Source: Planctomycetota bacterium
GTDB taxonomy: Bacteria > Planctomycetota > UBA1135 > GCA-002686595
Assembly (NCBI GenBank): GCA_028823345.1
Contig: JAPKBR010000018.1
Span: 1-64,000, forward strand
DNA length: 64,000 bases
Direction: 5' to 3'
Shown: one piece after another, positions 8,516 through 17,232 of the stretch
Position numbering within the stretch: the first letter of the stretch is position 1
Layout: each line of letters starts with the position of its first letter
The notes under the pieces: model-generated
Database searches by the model: none
The model's input: only the letters and a program-made list of their open reading frames with translations
What the model was told of the DNA's origin: nothing
Position numbers and translations under genes: made by a program

Positions 8516-9643
8516 ATGGACAACACTCAAATCCGCGTCGGAATTCTCAGGGAGACTTTCTCTGGCGAAACCCGTGTGGCCCTTGTGCCCGACGCTGTAC
8601 CTAAGCTGCAGAAGCTGGGCGTGGAAATCCTGATCGAGCCCGGTGCGGGCCTTGCTTCGGGTTTCACCGACGAGGCTTACCTGGCCAAGGGCGCCAAGAT
8701 CGACGGAGCAGCTGGCGAGGCCGAGGTGGTGATTGCCGTGCGCCCGCCGGAAGGTGCGAGTTGGAAGGCGGGTCAAGTGCTGGTGTGCATGATGGACCCT
8801 CTTGGATCTCCCGCTGCCATCGGCGAGTTATCCAAGACAGGAGTCAGTGGCTTTGCATTGGAGATGGTGCCGCGCATCAGTCGCGCCCAAGCCATGGACG
8901 TGCTCTCCTCCATGGCGAACGTGGCGGGCTACAAGGCGGTGCTGTTGGCCGCTGCGCGCAGTCCTAAGTTGTTCCCACTGATGATGACCGCTGCTGGCAC
9001 CGTGCGACCGGCCAAAGTCTTTGTTCTGGGCGCGGGGGTTGCGGGCTTGCAAGCGATCGCAACCGCTCGGCGGCTGGGCGCTGTGGTAGAAGCCTATGAC
9101 ATCCGTTCCGATACCAAGGAACAGGTCGAGAGTTTGGGCGCGCGCTTCGTCGAGTTTGATCTCGGGGGTGCCGAGATGCAGGACGCAGGCGGTTATGCGA
9201 AAGAGCTGACCGATGATCAAAAGGCTCTGCAGGCCAAACTGATGGCCGAGGTGATTCAGGCGGCGGACGCGGTGATCACCACCGCACAAGTTCCTGGCCG
9301 CAGGGCACCGCGCTTGATCCCCGAAGAAGTGGTGGAGGGCATGAAACCTGGCGCCGTGGTGGTGGACATGGCCGCCGAGAGCGGTGGCAACTGCGCCTAT
9401 TCCGTGCCCGACGAGGAAGTAAACCGCGGTGGGGTGATCATCCTTGGCCCCAGCAACTTGCCCGCCACCGTAGGCTCGACCACCAGCCAGCTCTATGGCC
9501 AGAACCTGATCGCTTTCCTGGGCCTGATTGTCCAAGAGGGCGTTATTTCCATTGATACCGAGGACGAAATCCTCGCAGCCGCCCTGGTTTGCCAGGGGGG
9601 CGAGATCACTTCCGAACGGGTCCGGGAGGCCCTCAAAAACTGA
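8516..9643 (+). CDS. pntAA: NAD(P) transhydrogenase alpha subunit part 1
   Basis: Soluble NAD(H)-binding domain I of the proton-translocating transhydrogenase, which transfers hydride between NADH and NADP+ at the cytoplasmic face. The 375 residues show the AlaDH/PNT N-terminal pattern (VGILRETFSGETRVALVP) and the NAD-binding Rossmann region (VFVLGAGVAGLQAIATARRLGAVVEAYDIR). ATG at 8516 is chosen over a TTG 21 bases upstream because the protein then begins right at the conserved domain. The stop overlaps the next start (TGATG). The domain I chain is separate from its membrane part, as in Rhodospirillum rubrum. Confidence 0.95.
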   Translation: MDNTQIRVGILRETFSGETRVALVPDAVPKLQKLGVEILIEPGAGLASGFTDEAYLAKGAKIDGAAGEAEVVIAVRPPEGASWKAGQVLVCMMDPLGSPAAIGELSKTGVSGFALEMVPRISRAQAMDVLSSMANVAGYKAVLLAAARSPKLFPLMMTAAGTVRPAKVFVLGAGVAGLQAIATARRLGAVVEAYDIRSDTKEQVESLGARFVEFDLGGAEMQDAGGYAKELTDDQKALQAKLMAEVIQAADAVITTAQVPGRRAPRLIPEEVVEGMKPGAVVVDMAAESGGNCAYSVPDEEVNRGGVIILGPSNLPATVGSTTSQLYGQNLIAFLGLIVQEGVISIDTEDEILAAALVCQGGEITSERVREALKN

Positions 9644-9981
9644 TGTTTGCTGTTCTTGTTGAAGCCGCGCCGCCTGAGCTCTCCCCCGAGACCTTGATCG
9701 CGGCGGTGACCGTACTGGTGCTTTCGATATTCTTGGGATTCGAGCTCATTAGTAAGGTTCCGCCGACTCTGCACACGCCCCTGATGAGTGGCGCGAACGC
9801 AATCAGTGGCATCACCATCGTCGGTGCTTTGACCGCAGCCAGCGTGAGCGGCGGAATTGGAATGGAAGGCCTGTCGGTCATCCTGGGCAGTTTAGCCCTA
9901 GCCCTTGCGACCATCAATGTGGTCGGCGGGTTCATGGTCACCGGACGCATGTTGTCCATGTTCAAGAAGAAGGCGGACTGA
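9643..9981 (+). CDS. pntAB: NAD(P) transhydrogenase alpha subunit part 2 (membrane)
   Basis: A 112-residue membrane subunit with about four hydrophobic helices. It carries the typical stretch around HTPLMSGANAISGI, the membrane-domain signature of PntA, and a basic tail (FKKKAD). The ATG overlaps the pntAA stop by one base, so translation is likely coupled. A longer in-frame reading starting at 9589 would run inside pntAA and is rejected. Confidence 0.94.
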   Translation: MFAVLVEAAPPELSPETLIAAVTVLVLSIFLGFELISKVPPTLHTPLMSGANAISGITIVGALTAASVSGGIGMEGLSVILGSLALALATINVVGGFMVTGRMLSMFKKKAD

Positions 9982-9983
9982 TC

Positions 9984-11432
9984 ATGATTTCGATCGAAAA
10001 TCAATTGGAGTTGTGCTACCTGGTAGCAGCGGCCTTGTTCATCTTTGGCATCAAGGGCCTTGGTTCCCCGCGCACGGCTGTTCGTGGTAACCGGCTAGGT
10101 TCCATCGGCATGTTGATCGCCGTGATCGCCACGGTGATCATGATTCAGCGCGACGGCAGTGGGGGCGATTCGCCTGCCCAATGGACCTGGGTCCTGATCG
10201 GCCTTGGTGCCGGAGCTCTTGTGGGAGCGGTGATGGCCAAGCGGGTCGAGATGACGGGCATGCCCGAAATGGTTGCCTTGCTCAACGGCTTTGGCGGCGC
10301 TGCATCAGCGTTGGTGGGCTTGTCCGAGTTGCTGCGACTGGGTCCCCAGGTGTTGATTTGGGACCAAGCGGGTGCGGGGAGTGACTACCACCTTTGGCGC
10401 ACGGTATTGGTGGTGGCGGTTGGCGCCTCTTCCTTGATCGGTTGGCTGACCCTGACTGGGTCCGTGGTGGCCATGCTGAAACTCGCGGGGAAATGGAAAT
10501 GGAATCTTGCCTTTGGCGGGGTCAACTTCATCAAGGGCGGCTTGCTGTTGCTGGCGGTGGTTTCCAGCGGAATGTTGCTCCAGGACCCGACTCAGATGCT
10601 TTGGATTGGTCTCTTGACCGGATCTTCCGCGTTGCTCGGGGTGATCTTTGTGGCGCCCATCGGCGGCGCGGACATGCCGGTGGTGATTTCCTTCCTGAAC
10701 TCTCTCTCGGGCCTCGCCGCTACCGCCACAGGTTTCGTGGTCGGCAATAACGCGTTGATTATCTCTGGTGCCCTGGTAGGCGCTGCGGGTTTGATCCTGA
10801 CCGCGATTATGTGCAAGGCCATGAACCGCTCGTTCCTCGATGTGATGTTCAAGGCCTATGGGGCGAGTTCCGCCGGGGCCTCCGGCGATGGCGAGAAGCG
10901 CTCCGCCCGGGGATACGATGCGGATGAAGCGGCCTTGGCCTTCGATGGTGCGCGGCTGGTGATCGTGGTTCCCGGCTACGGCATGGCAGTCAGCCAAGCC
11001 CAACACGCGGTGCGCGAATTGGCCGAAGAACTTGAGTCCAAGGGCACGGATGTGCGCTATGCCATCCATCCGGTGGCGGGGCGCATGCCCGGTCACATGA
11101 ACGTGCTCTTGGCTGAGGCGAACGTGTCTTATGACAAGCTCTTTGAGCTCGATGACATCAACAGCGCATTTTCCGAATGCGATGTGGCTTTGATTGTCGG
11201 CGCCAATGACACGATCAACCCTGCGGCCCACACGGACCCGGGGGGCCCCTTGGGGGGCATGCCCATCCTCGATGTGGAAAAGGCACGGACCACGATCATC
11301 GTCAAGCGTTCCCTGTCACCGGGATACGCGGGCGTGGACAACGACCTCTTCTATCGCACCAGCACGATGATGCTGTTTGGTGACGGCAAGAAGAAGATTG
11401 TCGAGTTGCTGGGAGCAGTCAAGGAACTCTAG
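9984..11432 (+). CDS. pntB: NAD(P) transhydrogenase beta subunit
   Basis: A 482-residue subunit beginning 2 bp after pntAB. The N-terminal two-thirds hold several membrane helices that complete the proton channel. The C-terminal domain III binds NADP(H): VPGYGMAVSQAQ is the modified Rossmann fingerprint, followed by HPVAGRMPGHMNVLLAEA, GANDTINPAA and RSLSPGYAGVDN. All are typical and intact. With pntAA and pntAB it forms a complete three-gene operon for NADPH supply driven by the proton gradient. Confidence 0.97.
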   Translation: MISIENQLELCYLVAAALFIFGIKGLGSPRTAVRGNRLGSIGMLIAVIATVIMIQRDGSGGDSPAQWTWVLIGLGAGALVGAVMAKRVEMTGMPEMVALLNGFGGAASALVGLSELLRLGPQVLIWDQAGAGSDYHLWRTVLVVAVGASSLIGWLTLTGSVVAMLKLAGKWKWNLAFGGVNFIKGGLLLLAVVSSGMLLQDPTQMLWIGLLTGSSALLGVIFVAPIGGADMPVVISFLNSLSGLAATATGFVVGNNALIISGALVGAAGLILTAIMCKAMNRSFLDVMFKAYGASSAGASGDGEKRSARGYDADEAALAFDGARLVIVVPGYGMAVSQAQHAVRELAEELESKGTDVRYAIHPVAGRMPGHMNVLLAEANVSYDKLFELDDINSAFSECDVALIVGANDTINPAAHTDPGGPLGGMPILDVEKARTTIIVKRSLSPGYAGVDNDLFYRTSTMMLFGDGKKKIVELLGAVKEL

Positions 11433-11515
11433 GCCGATCCGCTCTAGGCCCGATGACTAGATCGCGGGGCCAGCTTGGGTTAAGAGCAGTAGGACGGGCA
11501 GGGTCCGGGCCGTGT

Positions 11516-12214
11516 TTAGTCCTCGGGACCGAGGGAGTCCACCAGCATTTCGTGAAAGTCCAGCATCTCTTGGCAGGTGTCTTCGCCCTTATCACTGACC
11601 TCTTGCAGAACGATGAAGGTCTTGGCTAGCCGGCGTTTCTTGCCTTGTAGAATGCCATACACATTGGTGCGGAATTCCATTGCGCCCCAGGGGATGACCA
11701 TGCGCTTACCCGCGATTCTGAGTCCGTTCACCGTGAGAGCAGGGGCATCTTCCCAGATCACCGTGCCGTCCCCGACTCCGCTCAGAGCGTCGGAGAAGTA
11801 CTCGGCAAATTCATCGAGGTCGGTCGCGAGAGGCATGGCCTGCACGATCACGGTTAGGTCGTTGCCCGAAAGGGTCCAGGTGCTTGAGCCCTCGCTTCCG
11901 TCAAACTCAAAGGTGAACAGACTCGGGTAATCAAAGCAGGCTCCAGGGACACACAGGCGGCGGGTAGGCAAGAGATCAAGGGTTACCGTGTGCGTGTCGT
12001 CCCCAAGTTGGATCTGGAAGGGCGTGTTGAGGGATACGACCCGTTCCGGCCCAAGGCCTTGGACGCGGACGCTCAAGGGTGGTTCATGGCCCTGCTTGAT
12101 CTCGCCTGATGGAAGGGCGCGCGAGAAAGCGATTAGGCTACTGCCGAGGAGGAGGCTTGCCAGGAGGGAATTGCTCAGGAGGGAATTCCATCGGAGATAT
12201 TGGGAACCAATCAT
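11516..12214 (-). CDS. Exported protein of unknown function
   Basis: A 232-residue protein with an N-terminal signal segment (about residues 8-32, core SLLASLLLGSSLIAF). The mature part is probably beta-rich, with two nearby cysteines (about residues 88 and 93) that could form a disulfide. No family recognised. The signal-peptide core is encoded by a short duplicated DNA stretch (copies of a 12-mer at 12161 and 12176). It stands alone and is convergent with pntB. Confidence 0.7.
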   Translation of the reverse strand: MIGSQYLRWNSLLSNSLLASLLLGSSLIAFSRALPSGEIKQGHEPPLSVRVQGLGPERVVSLNTPFQIQLGDDTHTVTLDLLPTRRLCVPGACFDYPSLFTFEFDGSEGSSTWTLSGNDLTVIVQAMPLATDLDEFAEYFSDALSGVGDGTVIWEDAPALTVNGLRIAGKRMVIPWGAMEFRTNVYGILQGKKRRLAKTFIVLQEVSDKGEDTCQEMLDFHEMLVDSLGPED

Positions 12215-12270
12215 GGGCCCATTCTAGGGCGAGGTCGTCCCCTACGCGCACGGGGTTTGCTCAGGTGCTC

Positions 12271-12912
12271 TTAGACCGCAACGGGGATCTCCATCATCAC
12301 CGCTCCATATAGGCAAGCGCAGCCACCGAGAACGAATAGGTGCCAGATCAGGTGAAAGCCCCGGCGATGGTCGTTGCGATAGAAAACCACCCCAGTGGTA
12401 AACAGGAGTCCCGCGATCACAAGCAGTGCGAGGGACACCGCCAGCATGTTCTCTAGCATGGGCCCCACGGCCACTAAGCTCATCCAGCCCATGCCCAAGT
12501 ACATCCCCAGGGACAGTCGTTCGTAGCGGCCCGTGTGGAATAATTTCAGCACTACACCGAAGGCTGCGCAAGTCCAAACGATTCCCAGCAAGCTGATGCC
12601 CATGGCGCCGCGAATGCTCATCAGGCAAAAGGGCGTGTAGCCCCCCGCAATCAGTGTGAAAATCGTCGCGTGGTCCGCGATGCGCAACAGTCGTTTGCGC
12701 GCAGGATGCTGAGTCCCGTGGTAAAGGGCGGATGCGCCAAAGGTGGCGAACATGGTCGATCCAAAAATGGCACAGGCAACCATGTGCCATAGGTTGTCGC
12801 TCTTGGCCGCCTGCATCAGCAGCAAGGGAAGGCCAACCGCGCTCAAGAGGGCTCCCAGTCCGTGGGACAGAGAGTTGAGCATTTCTTCGGTGGAACGAGC
12901 TGTTTGGGCCAT
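12271..12912 (-). CDS. Hemolysin III / PAQR-family membrane protein
   Basis: 213 residues with seven hydrophobic segments. Conserved PAQR/hemolysin-III features are visible: SHGLGALLS near the N-terminus, SALYHG in helix 2, DHATIFTLIAGGYTPF in helix 3, and HLIWHLFVLGG near the C-terminus. The Ser-His, Asp and HxxxH residues are those that bind zinc in this superfamily. Despite the name, most bacterial members are thought to act in membrane lipid homeostasis, possibly as hydrolases; no activity is shown here. A longer antisense-like frame covering the same DNA is rejected. Confidence 0.9.
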   Translation of the reverse strand: MAQTARSTEEMLNSLSHGLGALLSAVGLPLLLMQAAKSDNLWHMVACAIFGSTMFATFGASALYHGTQHPARKRLLRIADHATIFTLIAGGYTPFCLMSIRGAMGISLLGIVWTCAAFGVVLKLFHTGRYERLSLGMYLGMGWMSLVAVGPMLENMLAVSLALLVIAGLLFTTGVVFYRNDHRRGFHLIWHLFVLGGCACLYGAVMMEIPVAV

Positions 12913-13117
12913 GAACCTTCATCGTAAGAGTGGCGGTGGATTTTGATTCCGCAGCTGGGGCCGGTCCCAGGGTGGGGTTCATGAGCAGGCATGGGGGGCT
13001 CCCCCTGAGCCTCAGTCCCTCCTCAAATGGCCAGGGCAAACCCCGTGGGTGAAAATGGGACTGCCCCGGGGGCGTGGGGTATGTGGCTTCATTAAGGTAC
13101 GGCACGGAGATAACCCC

Positions 13118-15595
13118 ATGAAAAAGACATTCATTCTCGGCCTCTTGGCTCTCTTGGCTTTCGCTGCCTTCTATCTCAACCTGTTTGGCTCCTTGATCGG
13201 CGAATCGAAGATGGTCGAGGAGCCCCTGCAGGTGACCTTCCGGGCGTTGGAGCCGGCTCCCCTGGAAGGGTCCGAGCCAATCTCTGAAGTCCGGATTACG
13301 GAGGCGGCTCTGAGTGAGTCCGATACGGCGGACGAAGCTGCGGCACCTCTTGAGCAAACCACTTGTCGCGTGCGCTTTGTGGACCCTGACGGATTTCCTG
13401 TGTCTGGGGTTAAGGCTTACTTTCACCGACACGAGGATACCGCCACACTTTCGAATGGTTTGGGGGATGTCTCGGTGAGCAAGGCCGTGGGTGTACGGAA
13501 TTCGTACTTAGGGTGGGGACTCTCTTACAGTCATCCAGACTTTGCCACGGGGACGGTCGCCGCTCAAATCCCAGCGGGGGTCGAGACACATTTGGGAGAG
13601 GTGATGCTGTTGCCCGCGGGTTCGGTGGAGGTCTTAGTCTTGGATCCAGAGGGTGCGCCCCTTGCGGGAGCCGGGGTGCAGTGGACGGAACTTGGTGCCC
13701 ACGATCAGATGCAGTCCCAGCTTGAGGAGGAGCGATTAGATGCCACGGCCGCTGGATTGAATTGGAATAAGGTCTTTTCCCGTCAAGAGGTGCCGCTGAC
13801 CAATGATCGCGGGATCACCTACTTGAATCGGATTCCAGAAGGCCAGATTCGGCTGTGGGCCGGGGCGAAGGGAATGGGGGCGGTTTGGTCGTCGCCGGTG
13901 GAAATTCGACGGGGGATGATGACCAGTCAAGTGACCTTGACCCTTGGGGTCATCAATTTCAATAACTTCATTCGCGTGCATGTTCTTCGGCCCGATGGAG
14001 AACCCTGCGCACATGTACAGCTCAAGCATGAGTTTCGGACTCCGTTTAGGTCGGGACGCGGTTCGAGGGACCTGAATGAAGCGGGCTTTGGAGTGATTGC
14101 TTGTGATTCCAAACGCACCTATGACCTCCGTGTAAATGATCGCTTGGGGCGTTATGCCAGCGTGCGGTATGAAGGCGCTGAGGCCGGAGATGACTTGGTG
14201 CTGCAATTGACCGAGGCCCAGTTCACCGATTTGCGGATCACTGTCGACAACGGGCCGCTGCAGACCTTGAGCGTGGACGTTCTCGATAACGACCATGGCT
14301 ACCTGCCTGGCCTGAAAAACATAGATCCCCTAGGGGAAACACAGCGTTTGGCCCTGCCGACGGAAGATTTCATGCTGGTCGTCAAGGCCGCTGGACACGA
14401 GGCTTTGGAGCTCGGCCCCTTCCCTGGCCTCGAAACCCCGAAGGAGATCAGCATCCACTTGAAGGCGATTCCCACGATCTCTGGCCGTGTACTTGCGAAC
14501 GGTCAGCCTCTGGGTGAGGCAAAGGTGGAGCTCTACAAAATAAGGGATAGTGAAGGGACGGTGAACGGCTATTCCACCCGGGTGGACCACAGCGCCAAGG
14601 CGAATGGAGTCAGCCGTGGTAATGGGACCTTTGAATTGACCCTCCGAGCGTCTGGCCGGTACTTCTTGCGGGTAGAGGCCCGGGGCTACGCGCCTTTCGA
14701 GCAGGGCCCCTTCGGGATCGACGTGGATAAAGGACTTGCAGACCTCGAAGCAAACTTGACCCCCGGTGGCACGATCGAAGGTCAGATACTTGGACTCGCA
14801 GGAAATGCGGGACACATCGTGGTGGCTTCCCGGGGTGATGGAAAAGCAAGCACCACGCGCAGCGCTGGGGATGGTTCCTTTCAATTCGAACGACTGACCC
14901 CCGGCCCCTGGTATGTGGGTTTCGCTGAAGAGGAGATATCACCCCGTTCCACTAGTGGTTCGAGCTCATCTGATCCTTTCCAGGAGTCCCAAATTGACGT
15001 CAATTGCACTGTGCTCGAGGGCCAGATCACCAAGCACACTTTGCTCCTCCCGGATGCAAACAGCAACCTGTTGGAGGGGACGTTGATGCTCGATGGCCTG
15101 CCGGCCAGCGGTTGGGTTGCGAGCATCCGCAGGGGCGGCGTGCTGGACTTGAGTTCCGGGCGAACGATCGAATGCGAGGTGGGTTCGGATGGGGCGTACC
15201 GGCTGCAAGCGCCTGAAGAGGGGGCTTACACCTTGGTCCTGCGACACCCCAATTCCATCCTCATACTGACCACCACGGTGGACATCGGCGTCGCCCCAGC
15301 CACCTGTAAATGGGCCTTCCAAACCGGGGCCTTGCGACTGACCCAGATGGTCCCCACGAGCGCCGAAAACCCGGTGGTCACGATGGTTCGAGGCACCCAC
15401 GGGTCCATGAATCTGTTGATCGCCCCTCGGCCGGATGCGGCGGGCTCGATACTCATCGAGGGGATTCCCATCATGCCCAGTGAGCTGATCCGGCCGGATG
15501 TCTCTGGGTTCGGCGACCCATTCACCGGTGGCAAGGTCCTCGCGGCAATTGAGCTTCTGCCTGGGGAGACCTTGGAAGTTGCTGTACCGAAGTGA
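13118..15595 (+). CDS. Membrane-anchored protein with carboxypeptidase-regulatory-like repeats
   Basis: 825 residues. ATG at 13118 is preceded by a GGAGA motif and directly begins a signal anchor (MKKTFILGLLALLAF), so it is chosen over an upstream start at 13049. The remainder is extracytoplasmic and contains repeated beta-sandwich units of the carboxypeptidase-regulatory/Cna-B kind. Each begins with a strand such as VRFVDPDGFPVSGV, VLVLDPEGAPLAGAGV, VHVLRPDGEPCAHV or ISGRVLANGQPLGEA and is followed by a short DGSF-type hairpin. No catalytic domain is visible. Such proteins are common in planctomycetes and may be structural or adhesive; function is unknown. It ends 3 bp before the convergent radical SAM gene. 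Confidence 0.8.
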   Translation: MKKTFILGLLALLAFAAFYLNLFGSLIGESKMVEEPLQVTFRALEPAPLEGSEPISEVRITEAALSESDTADEAAAPLEQTTCRVRFVDPDGFPVSGVKAYFHRHEDTATLSNGLGDVSVSKAVGVRNSYLGWGLSYSHPDFATGTVAAQIPAGVETHLGEVMLLPAGSVEVLVLDPEGAPLAGAGVQWTELGAHDQMQSQLEEERLDATAAGLNWNKVFSRQEVPLTNDRGITYLNRIPEGQIRLWAGAKGMGAVWSSPVEIRRGMMTSQVTLTLGVINFNNFIRVHVLRPDGEPCAHVQLKHEFRTPFRSGRGSRDLNEAGFGVIACDSKRTYDLRVNDRLGRYASVRYEGAEAGDDLVLQLTEAQFTDLRITVDNGPLQTLSVDVLDNDHGYLPGLKNIDPLGETQRLALPTEDFMLVVKAAGHEALELGPFPGLETPKEISIHLKAIPTISGRVLANGQPLGEAKVELYKIRDSEGTVNGYSTRVDHSAKANGVSRGNGTFELTLRASGRYFLRVEARGYAPFEQGPFGIDVDKGLADLEANLTPGGTIEGQILGLAGNAGHIVVASRGDGKASTTRSAGDGSFQFERLTPGPWYVGFAEEEISPRSTSGSSSSDPFQESQIDVNCTVLEGQITKHTLLLPDANSNLLEGTLMLDGLPASGWVASIRRGGVLDLSSGRTIECEVGSDGAYRLQAPEEGAYTLVLRHPNSILILTTTVDIGVAPATCKWAFQTGALRLTQMVPTSAENPVVTMVRGTHGSMNLLIAPRPDAAGSILIEGIPIMPSELIRPDVSGFGDPFTGGKVLAAIELLPGETLEVAVPK

Positions 15596-15598
15596 CCC

Positions 15599-17218
15599 TC
15601 AGTTATCTCCGCCGTGATGGTCCACTAGGTTGGCGTGGGTCTCGGGTTGGAGTTGCTGGTATTCTTCGCTCACATGGTCGCCGGGTTGGGCTTGTCCGGT
15701 CACGCGCACATACATGTCGTAGAGCTTGCGCTCGATGCCTAGGCCATAGGAGCCGTGCTTGAGGCGCTGGCCAGCGATTTTGGAAAGCAGCTTGCGCATC
15801 CAAAGGGGGCCTTCCTGGTTGTGCATGTCGTAGATCGCAGCGGTGTGGTTGTAGCGCTGCCAGGTTTGACGCACGGAGGCCGGAAGCTCGCTGTTCTGGT
15901 CGTTGTACTTGTACTCAAAGCAATTGCCCCACTCGTCGAAATTGGTGGGGGCCTTGTAGCCAAGGCGTACGGCGTGGTCGAAATCTTCGGTGCCCGGGAT
16001 CGGACGGAAGGGATAGACATCGGACCCTGCGGTGGGGAACTGGCGCTTGACCCGCGCGGCTTGGCGCAGGGTGGCTTCCATAGACTCTTGGGATTCCCCG
16101 GGGTAGCCGATGATCCAAAAGGCGCCAGGAACAATGTTGCGCTTGACTAGTTCACCGATGGCAGTGGGGATGTTCTCAATGCCGATGTTCTTCTTGATGC
16201 GCTCCTGCGTCTCTTTCGTGCCGGCTTCGGCGCCGAGCCAAAGTAGGTGACACTTGGCTGCTTCGAGGGCATCCAGAGTCTTCTCTTTGTAGCGCATGAT
16301 GGTCTCGATCTCGATGGTGCCGTTCCAATGGATAGGCACATTGAGGTCCACAAGTCCATCGCAGAATTCCTTGGTGCGCTTTTCCGCCACACCGAAGTTA
16401 GCGTCCTGGAAGCGGAGCACATCGAAGCCGAAGCGCTCCTGCAACTCGGCGATTTCCTCTGCTAGCTTTCGTCCCGGGATTGCCCGCCAGCGGCGGCCTG
16501 TGATCAGTGGTGAGCAGCAAAAGGTGCAGGGCTCGGGGCAGCCGAAGCTAGAGAAGAAGCTGAAACCCTTGGGTGGGTTCTCGGGAGTCCAGTGTCCGGG
16601 TAAGGGGAAGCGGTGGCGGATCTTTAGGTTGCGGTGGGGCTGAAGCTGTAGATCCACATAGCGATCGTATTCCAGCAATTCCCAGGGCACGCGTTCTAGG
16701 GTTTCAAAGCCCACCACTTCGCGGTGCGCTGTGTAAAGAGTCTTGCCATCACGGGGGACAGCCAGACCCGCCACATCTGCCAGGTCTTCACCATTGTCGA
16801 CAGCCTGCACCACTTCGCGGAAAGTGATTTCGCCTTGACCGATGCACACAGCTTCGGCGATGTCGTGTTCGAAGTACAGTTCTGGGATTACGCTGGGGAA
16901 CCAACCGCCCCAGATGATGGGCAGGTCCGGGAACTTGCCACGCACCATTTTGGCGGTGAGGTAGCCGTCGTAAACTTGATAACCAAGGATGCAGCTGGAC
17001 GCAAACAGGAGTGCCCCTTCGCATGCTTCAGCGACCTTGGCCATGTAGTCCGGCTCGATCATGGCATCGATCATCACCACTTCGTAGCCGTCTGCAATGG
17101 GGCCGCTGGCGATCTGGAGCAACTCCAGAGGCAAAAGATCAGCACTGAAAGTTTCGCCACGGCCCGGGTCGGCGCGGTGGGGAAGGAACAATACGATGCG
17201 CTTCTTGCGTTGGATCAT
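15599..17218 (-). CDS. B12-binding-domain radical SAM protein (copy 2)
   Basis: 539 residues. The N-terminal about 150 residues resemble a cobalamin-binding Rossmann domain (LLPLELLQIA, YEVVMIDAM, IWGGWFPSVIPELYF), but the DxHxxG lower-ligand motif is not seen, as in class B enzymes that bind B12 base-off. The radical SAM domain begins at SSFGCPEPCTFCCSP, giving the CxxxCxxC cluster motif, and continues with GAEAGTKETQERIKK and WIIGYPGES. A C-terminal extension of about 120 residues follows. It lies 14 bp downstream of a paralogue with the same layout, so the two are one operon. The substrate is unknown; this class includes methyltransferases and other C-C-bond or ring-forming enzymes. Confidence 0.9.
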   Translation of the reverse strand: MIQRKKRIVLFLPHRADPGRGETFSADLLPLELLQIASGPIADGYEVVMIDAMIEPDYMAKVAEACEGALLFASSCILGYQVYDGYLTAKMVRGKFPDLPIIWGGWFPSVIPELYFEHDIAEAVCIGQGEITFREVVQAVDNGEDLADVAGLAVPRDGKTLYTAHREVVGFETLERVPWELLEYDRYVDLQLQPHRNLKIRHRFPLPGHWTPENPPKGFSFFSSFGCPEPCTFCCSPLITGRRWRAIPGRKLAEEIAELQERFGFDVLRFQDANFGVAEKRTKEFCDGLVDLNVPIHWNGTIEIETIMRYKEKTLDALEAAKCHLLWLGAEAGTKETQERIKKNIGIENIPTAIGELVKRNIVPGAFWIIGYPGESQESMEATLRQAARVKRQFPTAGSDVYPFRPIPGTEDFDHAVRLGYKAPTNFDEWGNCFEYKYNDQNSELPASVRQTWQRYNHTAAIYDMHNQEGPLWMRKLLSKIAGQRLKHGSYGLGIERKLYDMYVRVTGQAQPGDHVSEEYQQLQPETHANLVDHHGGDN

Positions 17219-17232
17219 GTCTTGGGGCGGGG

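Noticed and set aside
10305-11231. 308-residue minus-strand frame inside pntB
   Set aside because: Antisense to pntB, with Gln/His-rich composition and no recognisable domain.
12242-13432. 396-residue frame on the minus strand covering the hemolysin-III gene
   Set aside because: It overlaps the hemolysin-III gene in another frame and shows no domain pattern; Arg, His and Pro run through it without order.
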